NCBI GenBank assembly: GCA_958413895.1
Contig: CATYVQ010000006.1
Span: 1-64,000 of the forward strand
Direction of reading: 5' to 3'
Origin: an uncultured Collinsella sp.
GTDB taxonomy: Bacteria > Actinomycetota > Coriobacteriia > Coriobacteriales > Coriobacteriaceae
DNA length: 64,000 nt
How positions within the stretch are numbered: position 1 is the first letter of the stretch; the number at the start of each line of letters is the position of its first letter. Below the pieces are notes generated by a model, which had not been told where the DNA came from, ran no database searches, and was given only the letters and a program-made list of their open reading frames with translations. Both the position numbers and the translations under genes were made by a program. Positions 1 to 7,985 of the stretch are shown in pieces.

Positions 1-6
1 AAGGGA

Positions 7-30
7 AGAGGCGGGGTATGCCCCGCCTCT
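7..30. terminator. GC-rich hairpin at window edge
   Basis: A perfect 10-bp stem (AGAGGCGGGG with its complement) around a TATG loop. Neither side has a convincing T-tract, so the strand is unclear. It probably ends a gene lying left of the window. Confidence 0.5.
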
Positions 31-215
31 TACACCACATCTCTGCGCGCTACCTCCGCCGTAGGACACCTGACGTCTAAATCGACTTCTGAAGGCATGA
101 AATCGATGTTACTAAATCGGTAACAGTACTCATATTTGCCATTTTTTGCCCATGGTCCATCGGAAGATGCCGGGATCCGCACCCTGCCGGGTCCGAATCC
201 CGGCATATCGGTAGC

Positions 216-247
216 AAAAAGCCCGCTACCGAATTGGTAACGGGCTT
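216..247 (-). terminator. Terminator behind the decayed tRNA-Glu copy
   Basis: The stem AAGCCCGCTACC / GGTAACGGGCTT, read on the minus strand, is followed by TTTTTG. It is the partner of the hairpin at 405-437 and sits at the same distance from the tRNA remnant. Confidence 0.7.
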
Positions 248-258
248 CACATTTCAAA

Positions 259-277
259 TGGTGCCCCCCAGCGGGAT
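259..277 (-). pseudogene. 3' remnant of a tRNA-Glu copy
   Basis: TGGTGCCCCCCAGCGGGAT repeats, with one extra C, the acceptor end and first T-arm bases of the intact tRNA at 449-525. The T-loop and everything upstream are replaced by unrelated sequence. Only the 3' acceptor/CCA side survives. Confidence 0.6.
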
Positions 278-404
278 ATCCGCGTGCGGCTGGCGCCGCC
301 CGCTTCCGCTTCGTCGCTTCGCTCCTTGCGTGCTGCGCTGGAAAACGCTTGCGCGTTTCCTCAGCTCCGCACCCTGTCGGGTTCGAATCCCGGCATATCG
401 GTAG

Positions 405-437
405 CAAAAAGCCCGTCACCGCGGGGGTAACGGGCTT
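405..437 (-). terminator. Terminator of tRNA-Glu
   Basis: The stem AAGCCCGTCACC / GGGTAACGGGCTT gives, on the minus strand, a GC-rich hairpin followed by TTTTT. It lies 12 bp past the tRNA 3' end and should terminate its transcript. Confidence 0.8.
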
Positions 438-448
438 CTTAATTTAAA

Positions 449-525
449 TGGTGCCCCCAGCGGGATTCGAACCCGCGATATCCACCTTGAAAGGGTGGCG
501 TCCTTGGCCGCTAGACGATGGGGAC
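449..525 (-). tRNA. tRNA-Glu (anticodon UUC)
   Basis: On the minus strand the acceptor arm GTCCCCA pairs with TGGGGGC, and the discriminator A plus CCA are encoded. The anticodon arm is CCACC-CTTTCAA-GGTGG, giving TTC for glutamate. The T arm carries the GGTTCGAATCC signature. A terminator follows directly, so it is probably monocistronic. Confidence 0.95.
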
Positions 526-580
526 AGCGGGAAAGAGTATAGCAGACTTTTTTAGCCGTTCACATATCGTTGGCAAACTG

Positions 581-619
581 AAAAACCACCACAAAGGTGC
601 CTGTCCCCTTTGTGGTGGT
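581..619 (-). terminator. Terminator of murT-gatD, CAAAGG-type palindrome
   Basis: A 13-bp perfect stem (ACCACCACAAAGG with its complement, arms 585-597 and 607-619) closes a 9-nt loop. On the minus strand it runs into TTTTT. It lies just past the murT-gatD stop. The CAAAGG...CCTTTG core matches the palindromes at 56618, 60084 and 60399. Confidence 0.8.
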
Positions 620-625
620 GAGGTG

Positions 626-2803
626 CTAGGGGAGGAGCTTCATGGCGGCGTCGTGGGCGGCGTGCTCGTAGGTGTCGTCGAGGGGTTTGAGCGGCAGCAG
701 GGCTGTGGCCTGCGCATCGCCGCGGCGCTCGAGGGCGTGCGCGATCAGCCAGTCGGCGAGTTCGGGGTTCTTGGGCAGCGCCGGCCCGTGCAGGTACGTG
801 CCGATGACGCCCTTGTAGATCAGACCCTCAAGGCCATCATCGCCGTTGTTGCCGGTGCCCGTGACGACGGACGTTCCGAGCGGCTTGGCCTCTGCATCGA
901 GCAGGGTGCGGCCGCCGTGGTTCTCGAATCCCACAAAGGGCTCGGGTGCCAGGTCGGTCCTGACGGCGACGTTGCCGATCAGGCGATCGGAGCCGCGTAC
1001 GGTTTCGGCGGCAATGACCCCCAGACCCTCGATGCGATCCTCGCCCATATAGTACGAACGGCCGAGCAACTGATAGCTGCCACAGATGGCAAGCAGTGTG
1101 CCGCCGTCCTCAACATAGGCCGCGACCTTGTCTTTTTGGGCGAGCAGCTCGTGTGCCACGGCTAGCTGGTCGCGGTCGGAGCCACCGCCCATCATGACGA
1201 TGTCGGCGTCGGTGAGATCGAGCGACTCGCCCATACGGACCTCGTCTACACGCGCGGGAATGCCACGCCAGGCGCAACGGCGCTCGAGCGCGATAACATT
1301 GCCGCCGTCGCCGTAGAGGTTAAGGGCATCGGGATACAGGTAGACGATGCGCAGCGGGCGCGAAAGCTCGACTGGCGCGATACCGACAGGAAGAGCGCTG
1401 CCGTCGGCACGGGCTACGGCGCGCCCAGCAACAGCGTCGGCGGTGGCGCCTTTCAGCCCGTCGAGCTCCTTGACCAGCGGCGGGAAGGCCGTGTAGTTGG
1501 CGACGGCGTAGAAGGTGTCATCGGCGGCCTCGTCTGCCACGGCGCCAATTGCCTGCGCGACGTCCGAGATAATCGCGGCATCGATGCCGGCGTACTTGAG
1601 GCGCACCTGCATGTCGTGCGCGCGCGTGCCTCCGGCAAAGGCGACAAGACCCGGCGTGTCGGCGATGCGCTCAAAGTCGACGTCGTAGATCCACGATACA
1701 TCGTGGCCGTCGGCATCGTTATCGTTGAGGAAGAAAGCGCAGAGTCTGCCGCCTGCCGTCTTGATGGACTGGATTTGTCGATCGAAGCCCACGGGATTCT
1801 TGGCCAGGTTTGCCTCGACGGTGCGGCCGGCGATATCCCAGCGCCCCATGCGTCCGCCGGCGGGGACGTAGGCATCGAGCGTGGGCTGCAGGTGCGCGGT
1901 ATCCACGCCTAACTCATGTGCGGCAAAGAATGCAGCGGCAACGTTGTAGACCATGTACAGGCCGTTGTAGCGCGTGGCGATGTGTGCGGCAGCCGCGTCG
2001 GGCGCAGATCCAAAGACCAGGTCAAAACCATAGCCGTCGCAGCCGAGCTCCACGTCCGTCACGCGACGGACAAGCGCAGGGCGGGCCCAGCCGCACGAGG
2101 GGCAATGGTAGGCGCCGAGCTGGCCGTATTGCACGTAGTCATACTCCAGCGGCGCGTTGCACTGTGAGCAAAAACGTGAGTCGCTAATGCGGTCAGACTC
2201 GGTGTTGGTGGCGCCGTCGATGCCAAAGGCAATACTCGCGTTGGGAACGCGCACGGCGATTGCGGCACACAGCGGGTCGTCGGCGTTGTAGATGAGCGTC
2301 GTTGCCGGAGAAAGCTCCAGCGCGTGGGCGATGACGTCCTGGGTGTGGTCAATCTCGCCGTAGCGGTCCAGCTGGTCGCGGAACAGGTTGAGCAGCACAA
2401 AGTAGGTCGGCTTGAGCTTGGGCAGGACGCGCACCGTGTAGAGCTCGTCGCACTCAAAGACGCCCACGCGCTCGCCGCCGCCGGTTCGCTTGAGGCCGCT
2501 GCGGGCCTCGAGCAACGCGCCCACCACGCCCGGCTCCATGTTGTTTCCGGCACGGTTGCATACCACGGTGGCGCCGCTGGCGGCAACGGCGTCGGCGATG
2601 AGGTTGGAGGTGGTGGTCTTGCCGTTGGTGCCGGTGATTACCACGCTGCGGTCGACAAGACCCGCGAGGTCGCGTAGCAGCTCGGGGTTGATCTTCATGG
2701 CGATGCGGCCGGGGAGTACGCCGCCCTGGCGCTTAAGGACGGAGCGCAGCCCCCAGCGGGCGATATCGCTCGAGGTGCAGGCGAGAGATGAGCGGAAGTT
2801 CAT
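626..2803 (-). CDS. Fused MurT-GatD lipid II isoglutaminyl synthase
   Basis: A single 725-aa chain joins both subunits of the enzyme that amidates D-glutamate in the peptidoglycan stem to D-isoglutamine, in the cytoplasm on lipid II. Residues 1-470 are MurT: P-loop GTNGKTTT at 58-65, a zinc ribbon with Cys212, 215, 234 and 237, and the C-terminal MurT domain with LAKNPVGFDRQ near 333. Residues about 484-700 are the GatD class-I glutaminase: nucleophile Cys574 in LLAICGSYQ and His672 in TYLHGP. GatD supplies ammonia from glutamine. In Staphylococcus and Streptococcus the two are separate adjacent genes. Here there is no stop or internal start signal between them. The ATG start has AGGA upstream. 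Product confidence is high; the fusion is read directly from the sequence. Confidence 0.93.
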   Translation of the reverse strand: MNFRSSLACTSSDIARWGLRSVLKRQGGVLPGRIAMKINPELLRDLAGLVDRSVVITGTNGKTTTSNLIADAVAASGATVVCNRAGNNMEPGVVGALLEARSGLKRTGGGERVGVFECDELYTVRVLPKLKPTYFVLLNLFRDQLDRYGEIDHTQDVIAHALELSPATTLIYNADDPLCAAIAVRVPNASIAFGIDGATNTESDRISDSRFCSQCNAPLEYDYVQYGQLGAYHCPSCGWARPALVRRVTDVELGCDGYGFDLVFGSAPDAAAAHIATRYNGLYMVYNVAAAFFAAHELGVDTAHLQPTLDAYVPAGGRMGRWDIAGRTVEANLAKNPVGFDRQIQSIKTAGGRLCAFFLNDNDADGHDVSWIYDVDFERIADTPGLVAFAGGTRAHDMQVRLKYAGIDAAIISDVAQAIGAVADEAADDTFYAVANYTAFPPLVKELDGLKGATADAVAGRAVARADGSALPVGIAPVELSRPLRIVYLYPDALNLYGDGGNVIALERRCAWRGIPARVDEVRMGESLDLTDADIVMMGGGSDRDQLAVAHELLAQKDKVAAYVEDGGTLLAICGSYQLLGRSYYMGEDRIEGLGVIAAETVRGSDRLIGNVAVRTDLAPEPFVGFENHGGRTLLDAEAKPLGTSVVTGTGNNGDDGLEGLIYKGVIGTYLHGPALPKNPELADWLIAHALERRGDAQATALLPLKPLDDTYEHAAHDAAMKLLP

Positions 2804-2848
2804 GAAGTCGTTCCTAACGTGAATGACATGGTCGTGGCGATTGTGTCG

Positions 2849-3892
2849 TTAAAAGCCATAACGGCGCGCAAATTCCTGGGCAAGTTGCGATACGTCTTCG
2901 CAAGCGTTGGCCCAGGGGGCAAAGTCGGGAGTATCCGAGATGATGCCGTCGGCTTCCCAAACTGCCTGATGCGAAAGGTCCCAGGGGTCGTGCGGTTCGG
3001 GCCGGCAGGGAAGGTACGGCGTCTGATACATGGGGTTCAGCAAAAAGAACGCGCCGCCCTCGCAGCGGTTGGCAAACTCGCGCAGCGCGCGTGTCGCCGG
3101 GCGCATCTTGTTCGTTTTGAACAGCAGAATCGTGCGGGCGAGCAGATACCAAGGAGAGTTCTCGAGCGCGTCAGCCCCGATCTCTTCCTCGAGTTGGTGG
3201 GCCAGGGCAAAAAAGCCGTCCTGGTCTTCCAGGCGAGCGAGGGCGAGCAACACGGTGCCTGCGGCTCGGGTGGGATAGCCTTCTGCTTTAAGGACGCGGC
3301 GGGCGTAGTTGGCGGCAGCACGGTAGCGAGCGCTCGCCATACATAGCTGCGAGATGGCCTCGAGTGTATGAAGCCACCCGATAAGAGCCGGCTCGCTCAC
3401 GGTAAGGTCTGCTGCAGTGACACCGTCGGCCAAAACATTATTGGCCCAGTAGTGCGGGGCTTCCATGTCGAACCCGGGCACGCTTTGCTGCAGGTAATCG
3501 GCCGTGGTCGCCTCGAGCTTCATCAGGTCGCCCAGGCAGGCGTCAACGGGCGTGTCGGCCAGGATGATGGCGAGCAGCTGGGCATCGAGGACATGCGCAT
3601 CGACGCGGACGATCTTGAGCAGTTCATCACGCATATCGTCGAACAGGCGGTTGCGCGTCTGCTCAAACTCCTCGTCGCTGCCCATGTCCTCGATGCGATG
3701 GAGCTCGTCGAGCAGGTGGCGATGAACACCGGCGTAGGACAGCAGTGCCTGAGCATGCTCGGTCTGCGCATACTTATGAGGGTTGACGCTCACGTCGTTA
3801 TGGACAAGCTCGCGTGCTGCATCGGTGAGTTCGGGGTGCGACGCCAGATAGGTGCGCTCCAGGTAGGCGGGGATGTAGACGCTCGGATCCAT
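2849..3892 (-). CDS. Hypothetical protein, helical-repeat type
   Basis: 347 aa, no signal peptide or membrane segment, acidic and rich in Ala, Leu and Glu. The spacing of helices (for example around ALEAISQLCMASARYRAAANYARRVLKAEGY) suggests a tetratricopeptide-like repeat protein, so a scaffold or regulator is possible. I do not recognise a family. Its ATG shares one base with the stop of the upstream gene (TAATG), with GGAGGAG before it, so the two are translationally coupled. The upstream gene is of similar size and style and may be a distant paralogue. They are co-oriented with murT-gatD, 45 bp downstream, and may be transcribed with it. Confidence 0.75.
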   Translation of the reverse strand: MDPSVYIPAYLERTYLASHPELTDAARELVHNDVSVNPHKYAQTEHAQALLSYAGVHRHLLDELHRIEDMGSDEEFEQTRNRLFDDMRDELLKIVRVDAHVLDAQLLAIILADTPVDACLGDLMKLEATTADYLQQSVPGFDMEAPHYWANNVLADGVTAADLTVSEPALIGWLHTLEAISQLCMASARYRAAANYARRVLKAEGYPTRAAGTVLLALARLEDQDGFFALAHQLEEEIGADALENSPWYLLARTILLFKTNKMRPATRALREFANRCEGGAFFLLNPMYQTPYLPCRPEPHDPWDLSHQAVWEADGIISDTPDFAPWANACEDVSQLAQEFARRYGF

Positions 3893-4968
3893 TAGAGGTC
3901 TCCTCCCTTAAACGGCAAACCCTGCTCGGCCGCCCGCAGTATGCGCTCATCGATTTGGGAACGCACGATATCGTTGGTAGCGACCCAGGCGGCGAAGCTG
4001 GCGTTGTCGGGGGCGCCCAGGCCCTCCTGCAGTACCGGCGTCGCCTCGGACAGCGCAAGGACGAGCTCGTCGGTGGAGCCCACACCCACGTTGACGCGGG
4101 CATAGACGCCATCGGGAAACTCGGTTTGGAAGTAGAGCGCCTCGGCCGCGTGCGGGCACGAGCGTGCGAGGATGCGCAAATAGTGCTCGGCGCCCTCGTA
4201 GTCCAGCTCGCGCCAGGCAGCGCTCATCAGCGCGATGAGCGTCCATGGGTCCAAGTCGCGCTCCGCGTCCTTGGGACGACGACGCAGCGGCGTGCTGGCG
4301 AGATAGGGGACGGAGTGGGCAGAGCGAAATCGCTTGAGCTCCTCGGCGGGGTATTCGAGCTTTGCCATAGCGAGCATCGCGGTGTGGCGGACACCAGCGG
4401 GGTCGTTGGGCGCAAAGTCCAAGCTGCGATTCGCGGCTTCGAGCGACATGCGGTAGCGTCCGCTAATGAGCGCGCGCGATGCCAAGGCGGCAAGCCAGCG
4501 CAGGTAGGGTCGGCGCATAAGGTCGCCTGCGGCCTCACGCTCGTAGGGGTCCTGCGCCGAGGCGGTCTTGAGCGCCAGATCGTGCTCCACTTCGTCGCAC
4601 TTGGACACCAGATACTGCACGTATTCCTCGTTGGAGCCGGCGGTGAGGGCGGTCAGCATGCGCTGAGCGTCCCAGTTGGTCGGGTCGAGCGCGGCTGCCT
4701 CGCGGAGCATGTTCTCGGCAGCTGCCTCTTCTTGCTCTGCCTGGGTATCGTCAGGGATAAAGGGAATGCGGTAGTCGACAGCCTCGACCACCTTGGCAAT
4801 GAGGTGCCCGGCGCGGTCGCGGTCGTGCACGATGAGCGGTGCGGGGTTGCGGGTGAATTGTTCCATCAGACGCTCTACGGCGGCACCGTCGGTGAGCGGG
4901 ATATTGTCGCGGCGCAAGGCCTCAAGAACGAGGCGATGGCAATCCTCTTGAATGGGATCGAATGCCAT
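3892..4968 (-). CDS. Hypothetical protein with TPR-like segment
   Basis: 358 aa from the ATG at 4968, chosen over an upstream in-frame start because AAAGGAGG sits 5 nt before it. The N-terminal 100 residues are unassigned. After that, blocks such as MLREAAALDPTNWDAQRMLT and SLEAANRSLDFAPNDPAG have the NP/DP helix-turn spacing of TPR repeats. No enzyme motif or membrane segment is visible. It overlaps the next gene by one base (TAATG). Its function is unknown. The pair may form a complex, given the coupling and their similar length. Confidence 0.75.
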   Translation of the reverse strand: MAFDPIQEDCHRLVLEALRRDNIPLTDGAAVERLMEQFTRNPAPLIVHDRDRAGHLIAKVVEAVDYRIPFIPDDTQAEQEEAAAENMLREAAALDPTNWDAQRMLTALTAGSNEEYVQYLVSKCDEVEHDLALKTASAQDPYEREAAGDLMRRPYLRWLAALASRALISGRYRMSLEAANRSLDFAPNDPAGVRHTAMLAMAKLEYPAEELKRFRSAHSVPYLASTPLRRRPKDAERDLDPWTLIALMSAAWRELDYEGAEHYLRILARSCPHAAEALYFQTEFPDGVYARVNVGVGSTDELVLALSEATPVLQEGLGAPDNASFAAWVATNDIVRSQIDERILRAAEQGLPFKGGDL

Positions 4969-4998
4969 GGGGCCTCCTTTGCTGCGGTTAGGGTTCAA

Positions 4999-5402
4999 AT
5001 GTTTCTATATAAGGTTCTAGTTTACCCGCATGTGGCACACCGGGGGTGCCGCACTTGGACTTGCACCTTTGCACCACGAAGACGGATGTCGCACAAATGT
5101 CGGCACCTTGGACGACCGAGTGGTATCACGGTGCCGCAAACGGTCGATTTTTGGCGGCGAACGGTGCATATTTTGGAGGGGCACGGTCCTGCCCGGGATA
5201 TGTAGTCAACCTTGATAAAACGTTTGCCCAGCTTGGGAGTATGAATGCCGCACAAGGGTCTTCAGGGATAGAAAAAACGTTTCATCATTGGCGGCTTTAG
5301 GTGAATAACTGACCAACCAGAACGGTAAAATAGTGTTTGTCTGAGCGTTGAGACGTTTAGACATCGCGCATTGTCATCGCCGGCAACGCGCAAACCGGTC
5401 CT
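4999..5402. other. Intergenic region upstream of the alcohol dehydrogenase
   Basis: No credible gene. The divergent promoters for the hypothetical pair (left) and the dehydrogenase (right) must lie here. I cannot assign clear -35/-10 boxes. Degenerate CGG(T/C)GC-rich words recur around 5090-5190. Confidence 0.4.
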
Positions 5403-5427
5403 AACGGAGCCAATTGGGTGCTCCGTT
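5403..5427 (+). promoter_or_regulatory. Small hairpin in the adh leader
   Basis: The 8-bp stem AACGGAGC / GCTCCGTT lies about 40 bp before the dehydrogenase start. It has no T-tract and could be a leader structure or chance. Confidence 0.3.
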
Positions 5428-5468
5428 ATATACGCAAGTCTAAGAGGGGCTTGTTTAGGAGGCACAGT

Positions 5469-6692
5469 ATGGGACGTTTTACCAATCCTCGCGATCTGTA
5501 CTTTGGTGAGGGCGCTCGCCACGAGGTGAAGAACCTCAAGGGCAAGAAGGCCATCATCGTTTCTGGCGGCAGCTCTATGCGCCGCGGCGGGTTCCTGCAG
5601 GACGTTGAGGCCGACCTCAAAGAGGGCGGCTTCGAGGTCAAGCTGTTCGAGGGCGTCGAGTCCGACCCGTCCATCGAGACGGTCATGAAGGGCGCCGAGG
5701 CCATGCGCGAGTTCGAGCCCGACTGGATTATCGCCATCGGCGGCGGCTCGCCCATCGATGCCGCTAAGGCCATGTGGGTCTTCTACGAGTATCCCGAGGA
5801 GTCCTTCGATAACATCATCCAGCCGTTCAGCTTCCCTGAGCTGCGTCAGAAGGCTCATTTCTGCGCCATCTCCTCTACCTCCGGCACCGCTACCGAGGTC
5901 ACCGCGTTCTCCGTCATTACCGACTACGCCAAGGGCATCAAGTACCCGCTGGCCGACTTCAACATCACCCCTGATGTCGCCATCGTCGACCCCGAGCTCA
6001 CCTACACCATGCCCGCCAAGCTGTGCGCTCACACCGGCATGGATGCTCTGACCCACTGCATGGAGGCCTACGTTTCCACCTGCGCCTCTATGTTCACCGA
6101 CGCCAACGCTCTGCACGGCATCCGCGAGATCGTCGAGTGGCTGCCCAAGTCCTATGCTGGCGACCATGAGGCCCGTCAGCACATGCACGAGGCTCAGTGC
6201 ATCGCCGGTATCGCCTTCTCCTCGGGCCTGCTCGGCATCGTTCACTCCATGGCTCACAAGACCGGTGCTGCCTTCGAGAACGGCCACATCATCCACGGTG
6301 CCGCTAACGCCATGTACCTGGGCAAGGTCATCCAGTGGAACTCCAAGGATCCCCGTGCTGCCGAGCGTTACGCTTACGTGGCCAAGGAGATCCTGCACCT
6401 TCCCGGCGAGACCAACGAGGAGCTCATCGCTGCGCTCGTCCAGAAGATCCGCGACCTCAACGACCAGCTCAACATTCCGCAGTCCATCAAGGATTACGCG
6501 AATGGTGGCGTGAAGGTCGACGCCGAGAACCCGCAGATGGTTTCCGAGGAGGAGTTCCTCGCCAAGCTGCCCGAGATCGCCGCGAACGCCGAGCAGGACG
6601 CCTGCACGCCCGAGAACCCGCGTGAGACCAAGGCTGCCGACTTCGAGAAGATCCTCAAGGCCTGCTACTACGACACCGACATCGATTTCTAA
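5469..6692 (+). CDS. Iron-containing alcohol dehydrogenase
   Basis: 407 aa from the ATG preceded by AGGAGG at 6 nt; a longer in-frame start has no ribosome site. Type III (iron) alcohol dehydrogenase. The NAD(P)-binding GGGSPIDAAKA is at 91-101. The metal ligands expected from FucO align as Asp192, His196 (HTGMDALTH), His263 (MAH) and His276 (IIHGAANA). It reduces an aldehyde or ketone or oxidises an alcohol in the cytoplasm, probably in fermentation. Substrate cannot be read from sequence. A strong terminator follows, so it is its own unit, though it precedes two related dehydrogenases. Codon choice is strongly biased (GAG, AAG, CTG), suggesting high expression. Confidence 0.9.
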   Translation: MGRFTNPRDLYFGEGARHEVKNLKGKKAIIVSGGSSMRRGGFLQDVEADLKEGGFEVKLFEGVESDPSIETVMKGAEAMREFEPDWIIAIGGGSPIDAAKAMWVFYEYPEESFDNIIQPFSFPELRQKAHFCAISSTSGTATEVTAFSVITDYAKGIKYPLADFNITPDVAIVDPELTYTMPAKLCAHTGMDALTHCMEAYVSTCASMFTDANALHGIREIVEWLPKSYAGDHEARQHMHEAQCIAGIAFSSGLLGIVHSMAHKTGAAFENGHIIHGAANAMYLGKVIQWNSKDPRAAERYAYVAKEILHLPGETNEELIAALVQKIRDLNDQLNIPQSIKDYANGGVKVDAENPQMVSEEEFLAKLPEIAANAEQDACTPENPRETKAADFEKILKACYYDTDIDF

Positions 6693-6714
6693 TCGACTCT
6701 TGTTATCGTAACGA

Positions 6715-6752
6715 GGGGCTCCGCACGTATCCGTACGGAGCCCCTTTCTTTT
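6715..6752 (+). terminator. Terminator of the alcohol dehydrogenase
   Basis: The stem GGGGCTCCG / CGGAGCCCC is followed by TTTCTTTTTT. It ends only about 20 bp before the next start codon. Confidence 0.9.
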
Positions 6753-6770
6753 TTAGAGAATGGGATAGTT

Positions 6771-7871
6771 ATGGCTGCAATTTTCAATAGCCCCAGCAAG
6801 TACATCCAGGGTCCGGACGAGCTCGCCAAGCTCGGCTCCTATGTCGAGCCGCTCGGCGCTAAGGCCCTCGTCATCGTGACGCCTTCGGGCAAGAAGCGCG
6901 TCGGTGCCAAGATCGAGGGCGGCTTTGCCGAGGCCAAGGCCGAGCTGCTGTTTGAGGACTTTAACGGCGAGTGCTCCAAGGGCGAGGTCGATCGCCTGGT
7001 TGCGCTCGCTCGCGACAACGGTTGCGACATCATCGTCGGCGTCGGTGGCGGCAAGATCCTCGACACCGCGAAGGCCGTCGCCTATTACCTGGAGTCCCCG
7101 GTTATCATTTGCCCCACCATTGCCTCGACCGATGCACCGTGCTCGGCACTTTCGGTGCTTTACACCGATGACGGCCAGTTCGACAAGTACCTCTTCCTTA
7201 AGGCAAACCCCAATATCGTCCTGATGGATACGACGGTTATCGCGGCGAGCCCGGTGCGCCTGACGGTTTCCGGTATGGGCGATGCGCTCGCAACCTATTT
7301 CGAGGCTCAGGCGACGCACGATGCCGACGGCGGCACCTGCGCCGGCGGCAAGGGCGGAATGGCCGGTCTGGCGCTCGCCAAGCTCTGCTACGAGACGCTT
7401 ATGGCCGATGGCGTCAAGGCCAAGGTCGCGCTGGAGAAGGGCGCGCTCACGCCTGCCGTCGAGCACATCATCGAGGCCAATACGCTGCTTTCGGGCATTG
7501 GCTTTGAGAGCTCGGGCCTTGCCGCTGCTCATGCCATCCACAATGGTCTGACGATGCTGCCCGAGTGTCACAGCATGTATCACGGCGAGAAGGTCGCCTT
7601 TGGCACCATCGTCCAACTGGTACTCGAGGATGCCCCGACCGAGAAGCTCGAGGAAGTCTTGGGCTTCTGCATTGAGCTGGGCCTGCCCGTTACGCTCAAG
7701 GAGCTGGGCGTTGCTGAGGTTACGCGCGAGAAGGCCATGATTGTTGCCGAGGCCGCCTGCGCGCCCGATGACACCATGTGCAACATGCCGTTTGAGGTGA
7801 CGCCCGAGATGGTCGCAAACGCCATCCTGGGTGCCGACGCGCTGGGCCACTACTATCTCATGGATGAGTAA
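6771..7871 (+). CDS. gldA: Glycerol dehydrogenase
   Basis: 366 aa, zinc-dependent GldA family, which interconverts glycerol and dihydroxyacetone with NAD. The dinucleotide motif GVGGGKILDTAKA is at 90-102. The zinc ligands Asp171 (GMGDALATYFEA), His254 (AAAHAIHNG) and His271 (MYHGEKVAFG) match the positions known for the family (Asp173, His256, His274 in the Bacillus enzyme). The start follows closely on the previous terminator, with only a weak GGGA-like ribosome site, so promoter and leader must overlap that hairpin or be very short. A terminator follows. A diverged paralogue lies directly downstream. Confidence 0.9.
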   Translation: MAAIFNSPSKYIQGPDELAKLGSYVEPLGAKALVIVTPSGKKRVGAKIEGGFAEAKAELLFEDFNGECSKGEVDRLVALARDNGCDIIVGVGGGKILDTAKAVAYYLESPVIICPTIASTDAPCSALSVLYTDDGQFDKYLFLKANPNIVLMDTTVIAASPVRLTVSGMGDALATYFEAQATHDADGGTCAGGKGGMAGLALAKLCYETLMADGVKAKVALEKGALTPAVEHIIEANTLLSGIGFESSGLAAAHAIHNGLTMLPECHSMYHGEKVAFGTIVQLVLEDAPTEKLEEVLGFCIELGLPVTLKELGVAEVTREKAMIVAEAACAPDDTMCNMPFEVTPEMVANAILGADALGHYYLMDE

Positions 7872-7885
7872 ATCAAGCTAAGGAA

Positions 7886-7920
7886 GGGGCAAAGCCGGCA
7901 GATGGCTTTGCCCCTTTTTT
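7886..7920 (+). terminator. Terminator of gldA
   Basis: The 11-bp stem GGGGCAAAGCC / GGCTTTGCCCC is followed by TTTTTT. Confidence 0.92.
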
Positions 7921-7924
7921 GCTA

Positions 7925-7955
7925 TGGTGCAAAGGGGCAAGGTTACTTTGCACCA
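7925..7955. repeat. Palindrome in the leader of the gldA paralogue
   Basis: Arms TGGTGCAAAG (7925-7934) and CTTTGCACCA (7946-7955) lie 30 bp before the paralogue's start. It shares the GCAAAGG flavour of the intergenic palindromes elsewhere and could be an operator or leader hairpin. Confidence 0.5.
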
Positions 7956-7985
7956 ATCGTTGTTTGATGAAGGGCGGATTCTCGT

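Larger units (their letters stand above)
176..466. repeat. Imperfect ~100-bp direct duplication next to tRNA-Glu
   Basis: Positions 176-277 and 366-466 are two near-copies of one unit: a CACCCTG(C/T)CGGGT(T/C)CGAATCCCGG stretch, a terminator hairpin and the 3' end of a minus-strand tRNA-Glu. The right copy runs into the intact tRNA. The left copy diverges just after GCGGGAT. The two are joined by about 90 bp of simple GC-rich sequence. This looks like the scar of a tandem tRNA duplication or of recombination at a tRNA gene. Apparent open frames crossing it are not credible. Confidence 0.7.

Noticed and set aside
365..400. Plus-strand tRNA suggested by GGGTTCGAATCCC
   Set aside because: No matching acceptor, D or anticodon arms lie upstream; only an isolated T-loop-like hairpin is present.
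30..419. 129-codon minus-strand frame near the left edge
   Set aside because: It runs through terminators and the tRNA-Glu duplication and is not protein-like.
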